From Marinoscillum luteum (GTDB taxonomy: Bacteria; Bacteroidota; Bacteroidia; Cytophagales; Cyclobacteriaceae), in NCBI RefSeq assembly GCF_044005705.1, contig NZ_JBIPKE010000020.1, positions 806,001 through 870,000 of the forward strand: a stretch of 64,000 nt of DNA, written 5' to 3'. The notes beneath the pieces were generated by a model. It was not told the DNA's origin and did no database searches. It saw nothing but the letters and a program-made list of their open reading frames with translations. The translations under genes and the position numbers were made by a program. Shown here piece by piece: positions 1 through 8,552 of the stretch. How positions within the stretch are numbered: the first letter of the stretch is position 1; every line of letters starts with the position of its first letter.

Positions 1-313
1 TGCGAAAATCTGCTGCTGGCATTTGCTCAAATGGTCGGTTATCTCCATAACCGGCATTGTTCACCAGTACATCAATACGTCCAAAATGTTTAATGCCTTT
101 GCTAACTACTTCTTTGGCCTGACCTTCATCCGTAACATCCAAAGTTTTCAAGAGTATCTGATCTCCATACAAAGATTTCAGATCTGATAACTGTTCAACT
201 TTCCGTGCTGTAGCTACCACTTGATGTCCAGATTTTAGAGCTGTTTCTACTATGTTTCTTCCAAGTCCATTCCCGCTTCCGGTCACGAACCAGACTTTAC
301 TGTTTGTTTCCAT
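1..313 (-). CDS. Short-chain dehydrogenase/reductase, N-terminal part (runs off window)
   Basis: About 104 N-terminal residues of a classical SDR are present; the C-terminal half, including the YxxxK catalytic pair, lies beyond the left edge. The start is the ATG at 311-313. The nucleotide-binding motif TGSGNGLG follows strand beta-1, LDVT marks the adenine pocket, and LVNNAG is the SDR structural motif. The family reduces carbonyls or oxidises alcohols with NAD(P)H. It reads in the same direction as the neighbouring oxidoreductase genes and may belong to the same AraC-linked detoxification cluster, but about 315 gene-free bases separate it from the next recognisable gene. Substrate cannot be predicted. 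Confidence 0.85.
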   Translation of the reverse strand, partial: METNSKVWFVTGSGNGLGRNIVETALKSGHQVVATARKVEQLSDLKSLYGDQILLKTLDVTDEGQAKEVVSKGIKHFGRIDVLVNNAGYGDNRPFEQMPAADFR

Positions 314-628
314 TTTACTATTGATTTATATAGCAAAATTAGAAGTGGCCCTAGTATGAGACTTTGTTGAAAATATCAAGTTTACTTTGTTGAGCGGATC
401 AACCTGTATAGTTTAATAGTTTGCAGCATCCTTTGTGGTTTAAAAATTGAGGTTGCGATATCTATAGCCTTAGCATTTTGAATTGTGCTTTTAATCAAGT
501 TTGGCGTCAAGAATCGAGTAGTGCCAGATATGATAGTCTCAAAAAGTTTGTTAAAAATTGATTTCTGTCAGCCTATCTTGATATGAAGTATATAAGATCA
601 AAATTTCTATGGTGTGTTATCATATTTT
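314..628. other. Gene-free stretch
   Basis: AT-rich sequence with no reading frame resembling a protein on either strand and no convincing terminator hairpin. It presumably contains the promoter of the leftward SDR gene and decayed sequence between it and the nitroreductase remnant. Confidence 0.5.
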
Positions 629-940
629 CTATTCGATTATTTTGATTTTATCGGCATAGCGCTGCTTCACTGGAGGATTTTCTGCGGAGTAGCCCAAAGC
701 CACATTAATGGCTACCTCATAGTCTTCAGGGATATTCAGGGCCTCCAGTAAATCTCGGTTTTCAGGTCTATTCATCACCGGAACCACAGTGCCCAATGGG
801 CAGGTACCTAACCCAGTGGCATGAGCAGCTAATAGTATGTTTTGCAGGATAATGCCACAATCAAGACTACTGACGTGATAAATGTCAGGGCGAAACCTAA
901 AACCAAGGCAATCAGAAAATAATGTGCTATTCTTTTCATT
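629..940 (-). pseudogene. Nitroreductase-family C-terminal remnant
   Basis: The minus-strand frame ending in TAG at 629-631 reads a clear nitroreductase C-terminal half: RPDIYHVSSLDCGIILQN, AAHATGLGTCPLG, then NIPEDYEVAINVALGYSAEN. In the family these form the FMN-binding and dimer core after the central sheet. There is no N-terminal half: the frame meets an in-frame TAA just upstream of 940, only about 20 bases before the AhpD-like gene ends. An ATG at 937-939 opens a different frame giving a 36-residue hydrophobic peptide and does not restore the enzyme. Most likely a 5'-deleted gene left when the cluster was rearranged. It is inferred to be non-functional. Confidence 0.75.
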
Positions 941-960
941 TTAATAATATTCAGTAATTA

Positions 961-1494
961 TTACTCAAGTCCTGGAGCCAGAGGCCAGTCAATCTCAAAC
1001 CCGACAAGGTTATGTATGTAGTTAGCCATGGTTCGGCCTCCGGCCAGTACCACTACATCGATCATGTTGGCTTCAGAATATCCGGCTTCAAAGAATTGCT
1101 CTTTCGTTGCCTCGGAAACCTTTCCGTTTTTGGAGGATAATTCAAGGGAAAACTCAGCCAATGCATGAAGCTTGGGATCCGTTGCTGACCCTTTTCGTAT
1201 CTCTAGTATCTGTTCATCGCTAAACCCTCTTTTCAATACCAGTTGTGTATGTGCAGAAACACAATACTTGCAGCCATTGTATTGGCTCACCACCAAATTC
1301 ACCACTTCTTTTTCTTTGGCATTCAAGCTGGACTTTCTGTTTTCCAGAGCGAGAAGATCTATTAGCGCTGTGGCGTTTTTTGCATAGTATGCATACAGAT
1401 TTGGCACAAAGCCGATACGTTTCTCTAAGGTGTCAAAAAGTACCTGATCGCTGGCAGACACATCGTCTCTGCCTGGAATAAGATATTTTTCCAT
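961..1494 (-). CDS. AhpD-like carboxymuconolactone decarboxylase family protein
   Basis: A 177-residue all-helical protein with the family's redox motif CKYCVSAH (Cys75, Cys78, His82), the CxxC plus proton-relay His arrangement of AhpD-type alkylhydroperoxidases. Proteins of this type reduce peroxides through the CxxC pair, though many family members have no known substrate. The length matches 'peroxidase-related' stand-alone members. The ATG at 1492-1494 follows an A/T-rich leader. It sits 36 bases after the MRJP-SnoaL gene and is probably cotranscribed with it. The association with several oxidoreductases suggests protection against or modification of reactive organic compounds; this is inference. 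Confidence 0.85.
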   Translation of the reverse strand: MEKYLIPGRDDVSASDQVLFDTLEKRIGFVPNLYAYYAKNATALIDLLALENRKSSLNAKEKEVVNLVVSQYNGCKYCVSAHTQLVLKRGFSDEQILEIRKGSATDPKLHALAEFSLELSSKNGKVSEATKEQFFEAGYSEANMIDVVVLAGGRTMANYIHNLVGFEIDWPLAPGLE

Positions 1495-1530
1495 GATTTT
1501 AAATTGTTTTGATAATAGTAAATGGGAACC

Positions 1531-3048
1531 TTAAAGCTTCACAACTCCCAGTTGCTGAAAGAGGCTGAGGTTATCTTCCAAATGCCAGTTTTCTACAATT
1601 TTGCCATCCTCAATTCGGAGGATGTCGATAGCGTTAAACTCAATAGGTTTTCCACTTGGCGCTACTCCGGCAAAAGCCCCCAGATGGGTTCCACTAAATA
1701 CCATTCGAATAGTTACCTTATCCTTTGTTATAAGTAAATCCTTCACTTCGCATTTCAAATCCGGTACGGCCTTTCTGAATGCATCGGAAGCAAAACTTGG
1801 TCCCCCCGGTCCCTGCGGGCGACCTTCCGGGAGGGTTCTATCCATAAACTTCTCCGAGATAGACCTGTCCAGATATTCCTGTTTACCTGTATTCCAGAAA
1901 GCATAGAAATACAAGGCTGTTTCTTTTAGCTTATTGGCTTCTTTGGTTGATAGTCCGCCATCAATTGAAACCCGGTCAGGTACGGGAATATCATTATGAG
2001 ATTGAGGTTTAAAGCGATAAATGTAATAAGGCGGTTTACCATCATCTTCCCCTCCTGTAAATGCAGGTGTGGTATTAAGCTGATTAACCGAAATATAAAA
2101 AGAGCCGTCTGGAGCGAGATAGGTATTGTCCGGCCATTTTAATTGATCATCCTGAATAATATGCTCAAGCGTACCATCAGGATTTAATCGAGTGATAGCA
2201 TGCGCAGTGAGATTAGTGAAATAATGATTTCCCATACCATCAGAAGATGCTCCGTCACTTATTGGTTTTTCACCTACTCGTACAATACTGCTTTGAATAG
2301 ACTCATCACTGGCGCCATCTCGAAAAAGTTGTGCATCCAGACTATACCAATTGGTTCCATTCATTGCTCCGAAAAAGACTGTATTACCATCAGGACTGAT
2401 GGTTATTGGGTCGACGGCTACACGGGCTGGTTTCCCACCAAAATAAACCAATTCCCCATCGATCACCATATCGACATCTTCGGCTTCCAGTTCTTTAGCT
2501 CCTCCAAATCTTCGGGTATTTTCGGTGGCTAAGTCCATGGCTATAATGCCCGGATTGTTGATATCTGCCATATATGCCCATTGGTGTTCATGATCAATGG
2601 CTACATCCTGTATAAAGCTACCTTTTGGGGCTACACTTTCGGGTAGCTCGATTTTTCTAAGAACTTTCCTTTGATCAATATCAAAACACCAAAGTCTGGT
2701 TTTACCCAGCTCTTGCCCCATATCAATCACCCAAAGCTTGTCTTCTTTATCAAAGATCAATCCTAAGGGAGAGTCCAGCATTTGGTCGTTTGCTGGGTTT
2801 TCATTCTTTTGAAGCGACTTGGCTGGAAAGGGTTGAAATCGCTTTTTACTCTTAATTTCTATAAGCTGAAGATTTCTACTGCCAAGACTATGGATGGTAG
2901 CAAAAACGCGCCCTGATTTGGAAACTGCAACGTCTCCGGGTCTTATGGGCAGCTCTGCAACGATTTCAAGAGATCCATTTTGCCCAACGACCTGATTGAT
3001 AATACTTAAGCAAAGTATTAGTAGGATTATAAATTGATTGGTTTTCAT
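1531..3048 (-). CDS. Secreted MRJP (yellow/royal-jelly) beta-propeller fused to a SnoaL-like domain
   Basis: A 505-residue protein with an N-terminal signal peptide (hydrophobic residues 7-22, AxA-like end near residue 22). Residues about 25-360 resemble the major royal jelly/L-dopachrome-tautomerase-related propeller family, with segments such as SPLGLIFDKEDKLWVID and DGNTVFFGAMNGTNWYSL. From about residue 368 the sequence changes to a SnoaL-type ester cyclase/NTF2-like fold (LKETALYFYAFWNTGKQEY and DILRIEDGKIVENWHLEDN). SnoaL-like domains bind small hydrophobic ligands. The fusion puts a ligand pocket on an exported propeller. Substrate unknown. It lies between the MDR reductase and the AhpD-like gene, all leftward. 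Domain calls are from motif resemblance only. Confidence 0.75.
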   Translation of the reverse strand: MKTNQFIILLILCLSIINQVVGQNGSLEIVAELPIRPGDVAVSKSGRVFATIHSLGSRNLQLIEIKSKKRFQPFPAKSLQKNENPANDQMLDSPLGLIFDKEDKLWVIDMGQELGKTRLWCFDIDQRKVLRKIELPESVAPKGSFIQDVAIDHEHQWAYMADINNPGIIAMDLATENTRRFGGAKELEAEDVDMVIDGELVYFGGKPARVAVDPITISPDGNTVFFGAMNGTNWYSLDAQLFRDGASDESIQSSIVRVGEKPISDGASSDGMGNHYFTNLTAHAITRLNPDGTLEHIIQDDQLKWPDNTYLAPDGSFYISVNQLNTTPAFTGGEDDGKPPYYIYRFKPQSHNDIPVPDRVSIDGGLSTKEANKLKETALYFYAFWNTGKQEYLDRSISEKFMDRTLPEGRPQGPGGPSFASDAFRKAVPDLKCEVKDLLITKDKVTIRMVFSGTHLGAFAGVAPSGKPIEFNAIDILRIEDGKIVENWHLEDNLSLFQQLGVVKL

Positions 3049-3129
3049 TTCTTTCTAAGTTGATTTTAAAAAAAGGCTGATGAAATCCTCATATCGTAAG
3101 AGCTGGGGATAGCTTCAGCCTATGACATT

Positions 3130-4077
3130 TTAATCATTAAGTGTTACCACTAATTTTCCAATGACATGTGCGGTTTCTTGAAGTTCATGGGCTTTTGACA
3201 TTTCATCGAATGGGAAGCTTGCTGATACGTGTGGCTTCAAATGTCCATTTTCGAGTAATCCAGCAAGAGCCTTCATGTCTTTGCCACTTGACTGTACCAG
3301 AAAGAAGAAGCCATTGACTCCTTTGTCCTTTGCCTTTTGCGATACTTCCGCGTTCAGACCGGTAGGAATACTAATGATGGTTCCACCCGGCTTTACTACC
3401 TCAAGCGATCGGTCAATATTTTCACCACCAATGGTATCCAGTACAAAATCGATTTCCGAAGTTGCTTCCTCAAATTTCACAGAGCGATAATCAATATGTT
3501 CATCTGCCCCCAGACCCAAAACAAAATCTCGATTAGCGGCTGAGGAAGTGCCTATCACATAAGCACCTAGATGTTTAGCTAGCTGAACAGCAAAATGGCC
3601 TACACCTCCAGAAGCTGCATGAATAAGAACTCTGTCCCCAGCCTTAACAGGATATTGATGGATCATCGCTTGATAAGCGGTAAGCGCTGCTAAGGTTGTT
3701 ACCGCAGCTTCTTCATGGCTGATCTCACTGGGCTTTAATGCCAATTGATTTGCAGGAGCTGCCACATATTCCGCATAGGCCTGTCCATGACCTGGGAAAT
3801 TAACCATTCCAAATACTTCATCACCAACTTCAAATTCTTTAACAGCACTACCTGTCTTGGTCACCACTCCAGAAATATCCCACCCAATTACTAAAGGGGA
3901 GTGATCCTTCAGTCGACCATATACTCCTTTTCCAGCTCGGGTTTTTACATCTACAGGATTGATACTAATAGCTTTGACTTGTACGAGTACTTCATCATCC
4001 TGAATTTTAGGAGAATTGACAAAAGTCACCTGTAGTTGTTCGATTCCTCCAGGCTCGTCCAGTATAATTGCTTGCAT
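3130..4077 (-). CDS. Zinc-independent MDR oxidoreductase (quinone-reductase type)
   Basis: A 315-residue medium-chain reductase. The N-terminal GroES-like part has PVDVKTRAGKG and the GWDISGVVTKTG segment. The cofactor domain has VLIHAASGGVGHFAVQLAK (about residues 149-167), the AxxGGVG motif of NADP-dependent quinone/enone reductases. Zinc ligands of alcohol dehydrogenases are absent, as usual in this branch. The family reduces quinones or alpha,beta-unsaturated carbonyls. It is the first gene of the leftward cluster and is divergent from the AraC regulator, with a shared 113-base intergenic region, so control by that regulator is likely but inferred. Confidence 0.9.
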   Translation of the reverse strand: MQAIILDEPGGIEQLQVTFVNSPKIQDDEVLVQVKAISINPVDVKTRAGKGVYGRLKDHSPLVIGWDISGVVTKTGSAVKEFEVGDEVFGMVNFPGHGQAYAEYVAAPANQLALKPSEISHEEAAVTTLAALTAYQAMIHQYPVKAGDRVLIHAASGGVGHFAVQLAKHLGAYVIGTSSAANRDFVLGLGADEHIDYRSVKFEEATSEIDFVLDTIGGENIDRSLEVVKPGGTIISIPTGLNAEVSQKAKDKGVNGFFFLVQSSGKDMKALAGLLENGHLKPHVSASFPFDEMSKAHELQETAHVIGKLVVTLND

Positions 4078-4190
4078 TTCTTTATTGTTTTTGGTTTGTA
4101 TTCATAAACGACAAAAAACACCGATGGATTGGGTGATATTCGGTACATATTTGATATAAATCAGTACTTTTACTACTTCACTGATTACTT
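4078..4190. promoter_or_regulatory. Divergent promoter region between MDR reductase and AraC regulator
   Basis: A 113-base AT-rich spacer separates two divergent starts and is the only plausible place for both promoters and for the AraC-type operator. No exact repeat could be singled out by eye. Confidence 0.4.
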
Positions 4191-5045
4191 ATGAAACGGG
4201 AAACATTATTTCAGCCATTCGAAATCGTGACGAAGACAGTAGATGAATGTCCTAAGCTTGAGCATATGCATATGTTCTTTGAGTTGGTCTATATCATGGA
4301 AGGAACTGGTCAGCAATGCATCAATCAAAATAAGTTTCGATATCATCCCGGACATATGTTCCTGATTACTCCACAGGATTGTCACTCATTTGATATCGAA
4401 ACCACTACTACATTCTTCTTTCTTAGATTCAATGATATTTATATCAAACAAAGTGGCTTGTGGAAAGATAAGATTGAACAACTCGAGTACATCTTGCAAA
4501 ATGTCGGTCACAAACCTGGTTGTATTCTGAAGAACCAAACAGACAAACAATTGGTCAAACCAATGGTGGATGCAATTATCCGAGAGTATGTGAATAGAGA
4601 TTTATACAACAAGGAATTGATAGAACACCTGGTAAATACGATGATTGTGGTGGTGGCAAGAAATATTGCTAAATATCTTCCAGATACGGTTGGTGAACAT
4701 ACCGAAGAGAAAGCCATGGATATTTTGCAGTACATCCACAAAAACATTTATGAACCCGAAAAATTAAGAGCTAAAGCAATTAGTGATGAATTCGGAATAT
4801 CTGAGTCATATTTAGGACGATATTTTAAAAAACACGCTGAAATTAGCTTACAGGAGTATGTTTCAAACTACAGAGTTCAGTTGATAGAACACCGACTGAA
4901 ACATAGCGACCTTCGAGTTGGCGAAATAGCTAATTCACTTGGTTTTTCTGATGAGAGTCATTTGAATAAGTTTTTTAAGAAGGCCACAGGATTAAGTCCT
5001 GTGGCATTTCGTAAGGAATTCAGAAAGGAAATAGCGCAATTTTGA
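4191..5045 (+). CDS. AraC-family transcriptional regulator with cupin sensor
   Basis: 284 residues. The N-terminal half (about 15-90) is a cupin-like ligand domain: FELVYIMEGTGQQCINQNKFRYHPGHMFLITPQDCHSFD. The C-terminal 100 residues hold the two AraC helix-turn-helix units: LRAKAISDEFGISESYLGRYFKK and VGEIANSLGFSDESHLNKFFKKATGLSP, the latter being the family signature. It is likely to be a ligand-responsive activator or repressor of the divergent leftward oxidoreductase cluster; the ligand is unknown. The base composition matches the AT-rich cluster rather than the genes to its right. Confidence 0.92.
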   Translation: MKRETLFQPFEIVTKTVDECPKLEHMHMFFELVYIMEGTGQQCINQNKFRYHPGHMFLITPQDCHSFDIETTTTFFFLRFNDIYIKQSGLWKDKIEQLEYILQNVGHKPGCILKNQTDKQLVKPMVDAIIREYVNRDLYNKELIEHLVNTMIVVVARNIAKYLPDTVGEHTEEKAMDILQYIHKNIYEPEKLRAKAISDEFGISESYLGRYFKKHAEISLQEYVSNYRVQLIEHRLKHSDLRVGEIANSLGFSDESHLNKFFKKATGLSPVAFRKEFRKEIAQF

Positions 5046-5168
5046 CCATCTAAGAGGTAAACTATGGCAGGTATATGCACTCTTTTAAATATGTTGAGTG
5101 GAATAGCACGCTTCCAAATGCCACTCGAACCTTTCTGCGTTCAAAAGTGAGTGTAGTGATTGGTTTCG

Positions 5169-5191
5169 CATGAATCCAGAGTAAATTCATG
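5169..5191. repeat. Short inverted repeat
   Basis: Perfect 7-base arms CATGAAT (5169-5175) and ATTCATG (5185-5191) separated by 9 bases in the spacer after the AraC gene. There is no T-run after it, so it is not a classic terminator; it may be an operator or chance. Confidence 0.4.
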
Positions 5192-5255
5192 AGGGTATAC
5201 ACAGAGCCGTCCCCAATAAATTGGCCAATCCATCAACATCTTTTATCTTAGGGCC

Positions 5256-5450
5256 ATGGTAAGAAAAATACTCCTTTCAGTCATCCTATTTTGCGCATTC
5301 ATGATGGCCAAAGCCCAGGAAACCGTCGCCGAAGCACCCGAGAGCGGTGACTACTTCTCCGATCAAATCAAATTCTACATGGTGGCTTTTATCTTTGCCT
5401 TGTCGATCTTCTTTACCGTTCGCACGTTCAGAAATAAGCCGGAAGCTTAA
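5256..5450 (+). CDS. Small exported membrane protein, unknown function
   Basis: 64 residues: an N-terminal signal peptide (VRKILLSVILFCAFMMAKA followed by QE), a short acidic segment, then one transmembrane helix (about 40-57, MVAFIFALSIFFTVRTF) ending in a basic tail. No family is recognised. It starts with ATG at 5256 and ends just before the convergent LuxR gene. The architecture (cleavable leader plus single anchor) is plausible for a real small membrane protein, but with no homolog known the call rests on structure alone. Confidence 0.6.
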   Translation: MVRKILLSVILFCAFMMAKAQETVAEAPESGDYFSDQIKFYMVAFIFALSIFFTVRTFRNKPEA

Positions 5451-5460
5451 TCGCAGGCAT

Positions 5461-6189
5461 CTAGATCAACTCAAACGCCTGAGCAAAACGCACAAGCTCT
5501 GCATTGCTGGTGATTTCCAGCTTGGCCAAAATATTTTTGCGATGGGTCCTCACCGTATGCTCAGATAAAAACAACAACTCTGAGAGCTCCTTGCTGGTGT
5601 ATCCACGGGCCACCAGTGCCAAAACTTCGCGCTCGCGCTTACCCAGAGACTCAAACCGCTCCCAGGCATTTTTCTCCACAAACACCTCGTCCAGCAAATT
5701 TCTGATCAGGGCCCCAGGCTTTCCCAGTGTTTGAATGTCATACCCACAGTTGAGATACGTGTGATGGTCAAAAACCGTCTTATGCGTGGAAATCCACTGA
5801 TAGCCACCCCTGAAATAGAGGCGCTGCAGATAGGAACAAAATCGCTGACCATCAGGATATGCACGCTCAAAACTCTGAACCTCACGAATGGCCCTGCTCA
5901 TTACCTCAGGATCTGAAATCTGCCGAATACGCTTAAATCCAAGCGCAATGATCATCTCCCGATCCAGCTCCATCCAGTTTTCCAGCGTATGATTGGCGTA
6001 GGTAGTATTCAGGGTTTGGCGGTCATTGAAGGTCACAAAAAAGTTGACGTGATCGCACACCGCTCTGAAAGTAGCCTCATCTGTGGAGGCAAGCTTCGCC
6101 AGTCGATAAATCTGAGTTTTATCGGCATTGATCAATTCCCTCTCTGTATGAAGCTTCCCCAAAATCGCAACGACAAGTTTTCTTTGCAT
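5461..6189 (-). CDS. LuxR-family transcriptional regulator
   Basis: About 242 residues from the ATG at 6187-6189; an alternative ATG at 6238-6240 adds 17 mostly basic residues that look unlike a native N-terminus. The C-terminal 65 residues are a GerE/LuxR helix-turn-helix: LGKREREVLALVARGYTSKELSELLFLSEHTVRTHRKNILAKLEI. The N-terminal 170 residues show no receiver or PAS signature that can be recognised and may be a family-specific sensor. It is divergent from the TauE/SafE exporter, so it could control that gene; no operator was identified. Confidence 0.85.
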   Translation of the reverse strand: MQRKLVVAILGKLHTERELINADKTQIYRLAKLASTDEATFRAVCDHVNFFVTFNDRQTLNTTYANHTLENWMELDREMIIALGFKRIRQISDPEVMSRAIREVQSFERAYPDGQRFCSYLQRLYFRGGYQWISTHKTVFDHHTYLNCGYDIQTLGKPGALIRNLLDEVFVEKNAWERFESLGKREREVLALVARGYTSKELSELLFLSEHTVRTHRKNILAKLEITSNAELVRFAQAFELI

Positions 6190-6292
6190 AATTTTAACGA
6201 ATCGAGCCTTGAAATCACAGTGACGAGGAGAAAACCTCAAACAAGGGGATCACTCCCACAACGTATTTCCCTTCACTCAGAATCAGCATCTC

Positions 6293-7036
6293 ATGGATTT
6301 AGAATACCTCCTCACCCTGCTTTTGCTACTACTTAGTGGAATGGCAGCATTCAGCATCTCCACCCTCACAGCAGGCGGAGGAGCCCTACTACTAGTGCCC
6401 GTACTCAACCTTCTCATTGGGGTGAACAGCACCGCACCAGTGCTCAATGCCGGCAACCTACTGGGGCGCCCTGTGCGGCTGGTCCTGTACTGGCACCACA
6501 TCAGCTGGCGGGCAGTGCTCTGGTATGCACCGTTTGCCGTACTGGGTGCCCTCGGTGCAGGCTTTCTGTTTTCCAAAGCCAACCTCCCTGTGCTCCAGTT
6601 GATCGTCGGACTGTTTCTCGTCAGCACCGTGTTTCAATACCGCTGGGGCAAGCGGGAGCGATCCTTTCCCATGACCTTCCCCCTACTGGCGCCCCTGGGG
6701 GTGGTGATCTCCGCCATCGGTACACTCATAGGCGCCGGTGGCCCGTTGCTCAATCCCTTCTACCTCAACCTGGGTCTTTCCAAAGAGGCCCTGATTGCCA
6801 CCAAAACGGCCAATAGCTTCCTGATGGGACTCGCCCAAATCGGGTCATACACCTACTTCGGACTCATGTCCACAGTAGAGTGGCATCAGGCCCTTGCCCT
6901 GGGGATCGGGATTTCGGCTGGAAATTACCTGGGCAAAAAGGTGCTTCGCAAAGTCAGCGACCTAAGTTTCAGAAAATGGGCCATTGCTTTTATGGTCATC
7001 AGTGGACTCATGCTAATCGCGCAGGCCATTTGGTAA
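6293..7036 (+). CDS. TauE/SafE-family sulfite/organosulfonate exporter-like membrane protein
   Basis: 247 residues, almost entirely hydrophobic, with about seven to eight membrane helices in two homologous halves. The family's glycine-rich repeats are visible: TLTAGGGALLLVPVLNLLIGV near residue 26 and GTLIGAGGPLLNPFYLNLG near residue 142. The family moves sulfite, sulfoacetate, taurine-related anions or other small anions across the inner membrane. The specific substrate here is unknown; the operon context (divergent LuxR, downstream nuclease) gives no help. GC is distinctly higher than in the cluster at 1-5050. Confidence 0.88.
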   Translation: MDLEYLLTLLLLLLSGMAAFSISTLTAGGGALLLVPVLNLLIGVNSTAPVLNAGNLLGRPVRLVLYWHHISWRAVLWYAPFAVLGALGAGFLFSKANLPVLQLIVGLFLVSTVFQYRWGKRERSFPMTFPLLAPLGVVISAIGTLIGAGGPLLNPFYLNLGLSKEALIATKTANSFLMGLAQIGSYTYFGLMSTVEWHQALALGIGISAGNYLGKKVLRKVSDLSFRKWAIAFMVISGLMLIAQAIW

Positions 7037-7083
7037 AATTTCGGCAAACCACTATATATTGAGCCAGAACAACTAAAGCCTAA

Positions 7084-7926
7084 ATGGAATCATCGTCTGT
7101 ACAGATCGTCAAGTATTCGGGAGAAACTACCCCTTTTGACATTGATAAACTGCGGCAGAGTCTGCTGGATGCCGGCGCCACAGAATCCGCCACGGCGCGC
7201 ATTTCCAGAAAAATAGCTGATGAACTCTACGATGGCATCAGCACCAAACAAATTTACCAGCGCGCACACCGCCTGCTCCGAAATCATGCCCAGTCCAAAG
7301 CTTCACGATATGGCCTAAAAAAAGCCATCCTCAACATGGGACCTACAGGATATCCCTTTGAACTGTTCGTAGGGGAGCTGATGAAGGCCCAGGGGTTTAA
7401 GGTAAAGGTAGGCACGGTGATGCCCGGTAAGTGTGTGACTCACGAAGTGGACGTCTATGCCGAAAATGAAAAAATGGTGCGCATGATGGAGTGCAAATTT
7501 CATAACCGGCTGGGGTATAAAACGGATGTGAAGGTGACGATGTACATCAAGTCTCGCTTTGAAGACCTGGAGGCCGTCTGGAAAAATGATGCTCAGATCA
7601 GCCACAAAAAGCACGAAGGCTGGGTAGTGACCAATGCCCGGTTCACCAAAGATGCCATTGATTTCGGCACATGCTCGCGGCTGCAGCTACTCAGCTGGGA
7701 CTATCCTGCACAGGGCAGCCTGAAAAGCCTGGTAACCAGACACAGGCTGTATCCGATCACCACCATCGGCGCACTTTCCAAATCCAATAAAGAGCTCCTG
7801 ATGAAAAAAGGGATTGTGCTGGCCAAAACCCTCTGGGAGCAGCCTGAGGCCCTGGAAGGATTGGGCCTGGAAAGCTCCAAAATAGACAAAATACTTACAG
7901 AGGCTCAGACGATTTGTGATTTGTGA
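7084..7926 (+). CDS. ATP-cone domain fused to an Mrr-like PD-(D/E)xK nuclease
   Basis: 280 residues. Residues 6-90 form an ATP-cone (IVKYSGETTPFDIDKLRQSL, then a helical part ending at YGLKKAI), the nucleotide-sensing module of NrdR and class I/III ribonucleotide reductases. Residues about 92-200 are a restriction-endonuclease-like domain with Asp123 and Glu136-x-Lys138 (HEVDV and ECKFHN), the catalytic PD-(D/E)xK set. A C-terminal helical tail (about 220-280; LSKSNKELLMKKGIV, LGLESSKIDKILTEA) resembles helix-hairpin-helix DNA-binding pairs. It is probably a DNA nuclease whose activity or assembly responds to ATP/dATP. No methylase lies nearby, so it is not an ordinary type II restriction unit. 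Confidence 0.85.
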   Translation: MESSSVQIVKYSGETTPFDIDKLRQSLLDAGATESATARISRKIADELYDGISTKQIYQRAHRLLRNHAQSKASRYGLKKAILNMGPTGYPFELFVGELMKAQGFKVKVGTVMPGKCVTHEVDVYAENEKMVRMMECKFHNRLGYKTDVKVTMYIKSRFEDLEAVWKNDAQISHKKHEGWVVTNARFTKDAIDFGTCSRLQLLSWDYPAQGSLKSLVTRHRLYPITTIGALSKSNKELLMKKGIVLAKTLWEQPEALEGLGLESSKIDKILTEAQTICDL

Positions 7927-8015
7927 AAGAAGTGTTGCTGATTCTAGGCAGGTGTGGGCAGGCGCTTTTCTGAAGCCTCCGGGTTGTGTGATGACAAGTA
8001 AAGGGTAGTAAATTA

Positions 8016-8552
8016 TTATGGAGTTTTCTTGAAATAGTAGCTGGAATAAGTTTCTCTGTCGTTGGGTGGAGTGGGGTCTTGACCATTGAAGTATACCTCC
8101 ATCACTCCGGCGTATTTGGTACGGGCGGGGAAATGCACCTCCACCGTATCCCAGTCCTGGTTGCCCACATACACATAATAGTATCTGGAAAAAGCTGAGT
8201 CGAGTACACACTGGTTGAAGCAGTTGAGCTCCTGGTACGGGCCAGGGCTAAATTCTACGGTCCACCAGTCTACGTTATATATTTTACGTGTCGTATGATA
8301 CATGGTGTCATGAGTCATATTGAGTACTACTACCGTGTCTGGGTGGATGGGTTTGTCGATTGGGCCCATCCGGTTTTCGTATGTATCTGGATCCACAAAG
8401 CTCCATGAAAAGCCTCTACAAGGCTCCTCTTTTCCGAGGCACGTGGTGTCTTTGTTATTGGGGAAAATATCACTATCACAAGAAGAAATCAATATAATGG
8501 AGGGCATGAGCACTACAAATAGACAGATACCAATGAACTCGGAGATCTTCAT
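8016..8552 (-). CDS. Predicted lipoprotein, unknown function
   Basis: 178 residues with a hydrophobic leader ending in a lipobox (ILISSC, Cys near residue 24) followed by acidic residues, so it is probably anchored on the outer membrane or surface-exposed. The mature part is rich in Tyr, Asp and Thr and looks like a beta-rich domain (VVVLNMTHDTMYHTTRKIYNVDWWTVEF). It contains several cysteines (CLGKEEPC, CFNQC) that might form disulfides. No family was recognised. It is transcribed convergently to the nuclease gene. Confidence 0.7.
   Translation of the reverse strand: MKISEFIGICLFVVLMPSIILISSCDSDIFPNNKDTTCLGKEEPCRGFSWSFVDPDTYENRMGPIDKPIHPDTVVVLNMTHDTMYHTTRKIYNVDWWTVEFSPGPYQELNCFNQCVLDSAFSRYYYVYVGNQDWDTVEVHFPARTKYAGVMEVYFNGQDPTPPNDRETYSSYYFKKTP

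Noticed and set aside
5461..6240. Longer LuxR start at 6240
   Set aside because: The added 17 residues are basic and unlike the protein body; the inner ATG at 6189 leaves a normal divergent spacer.
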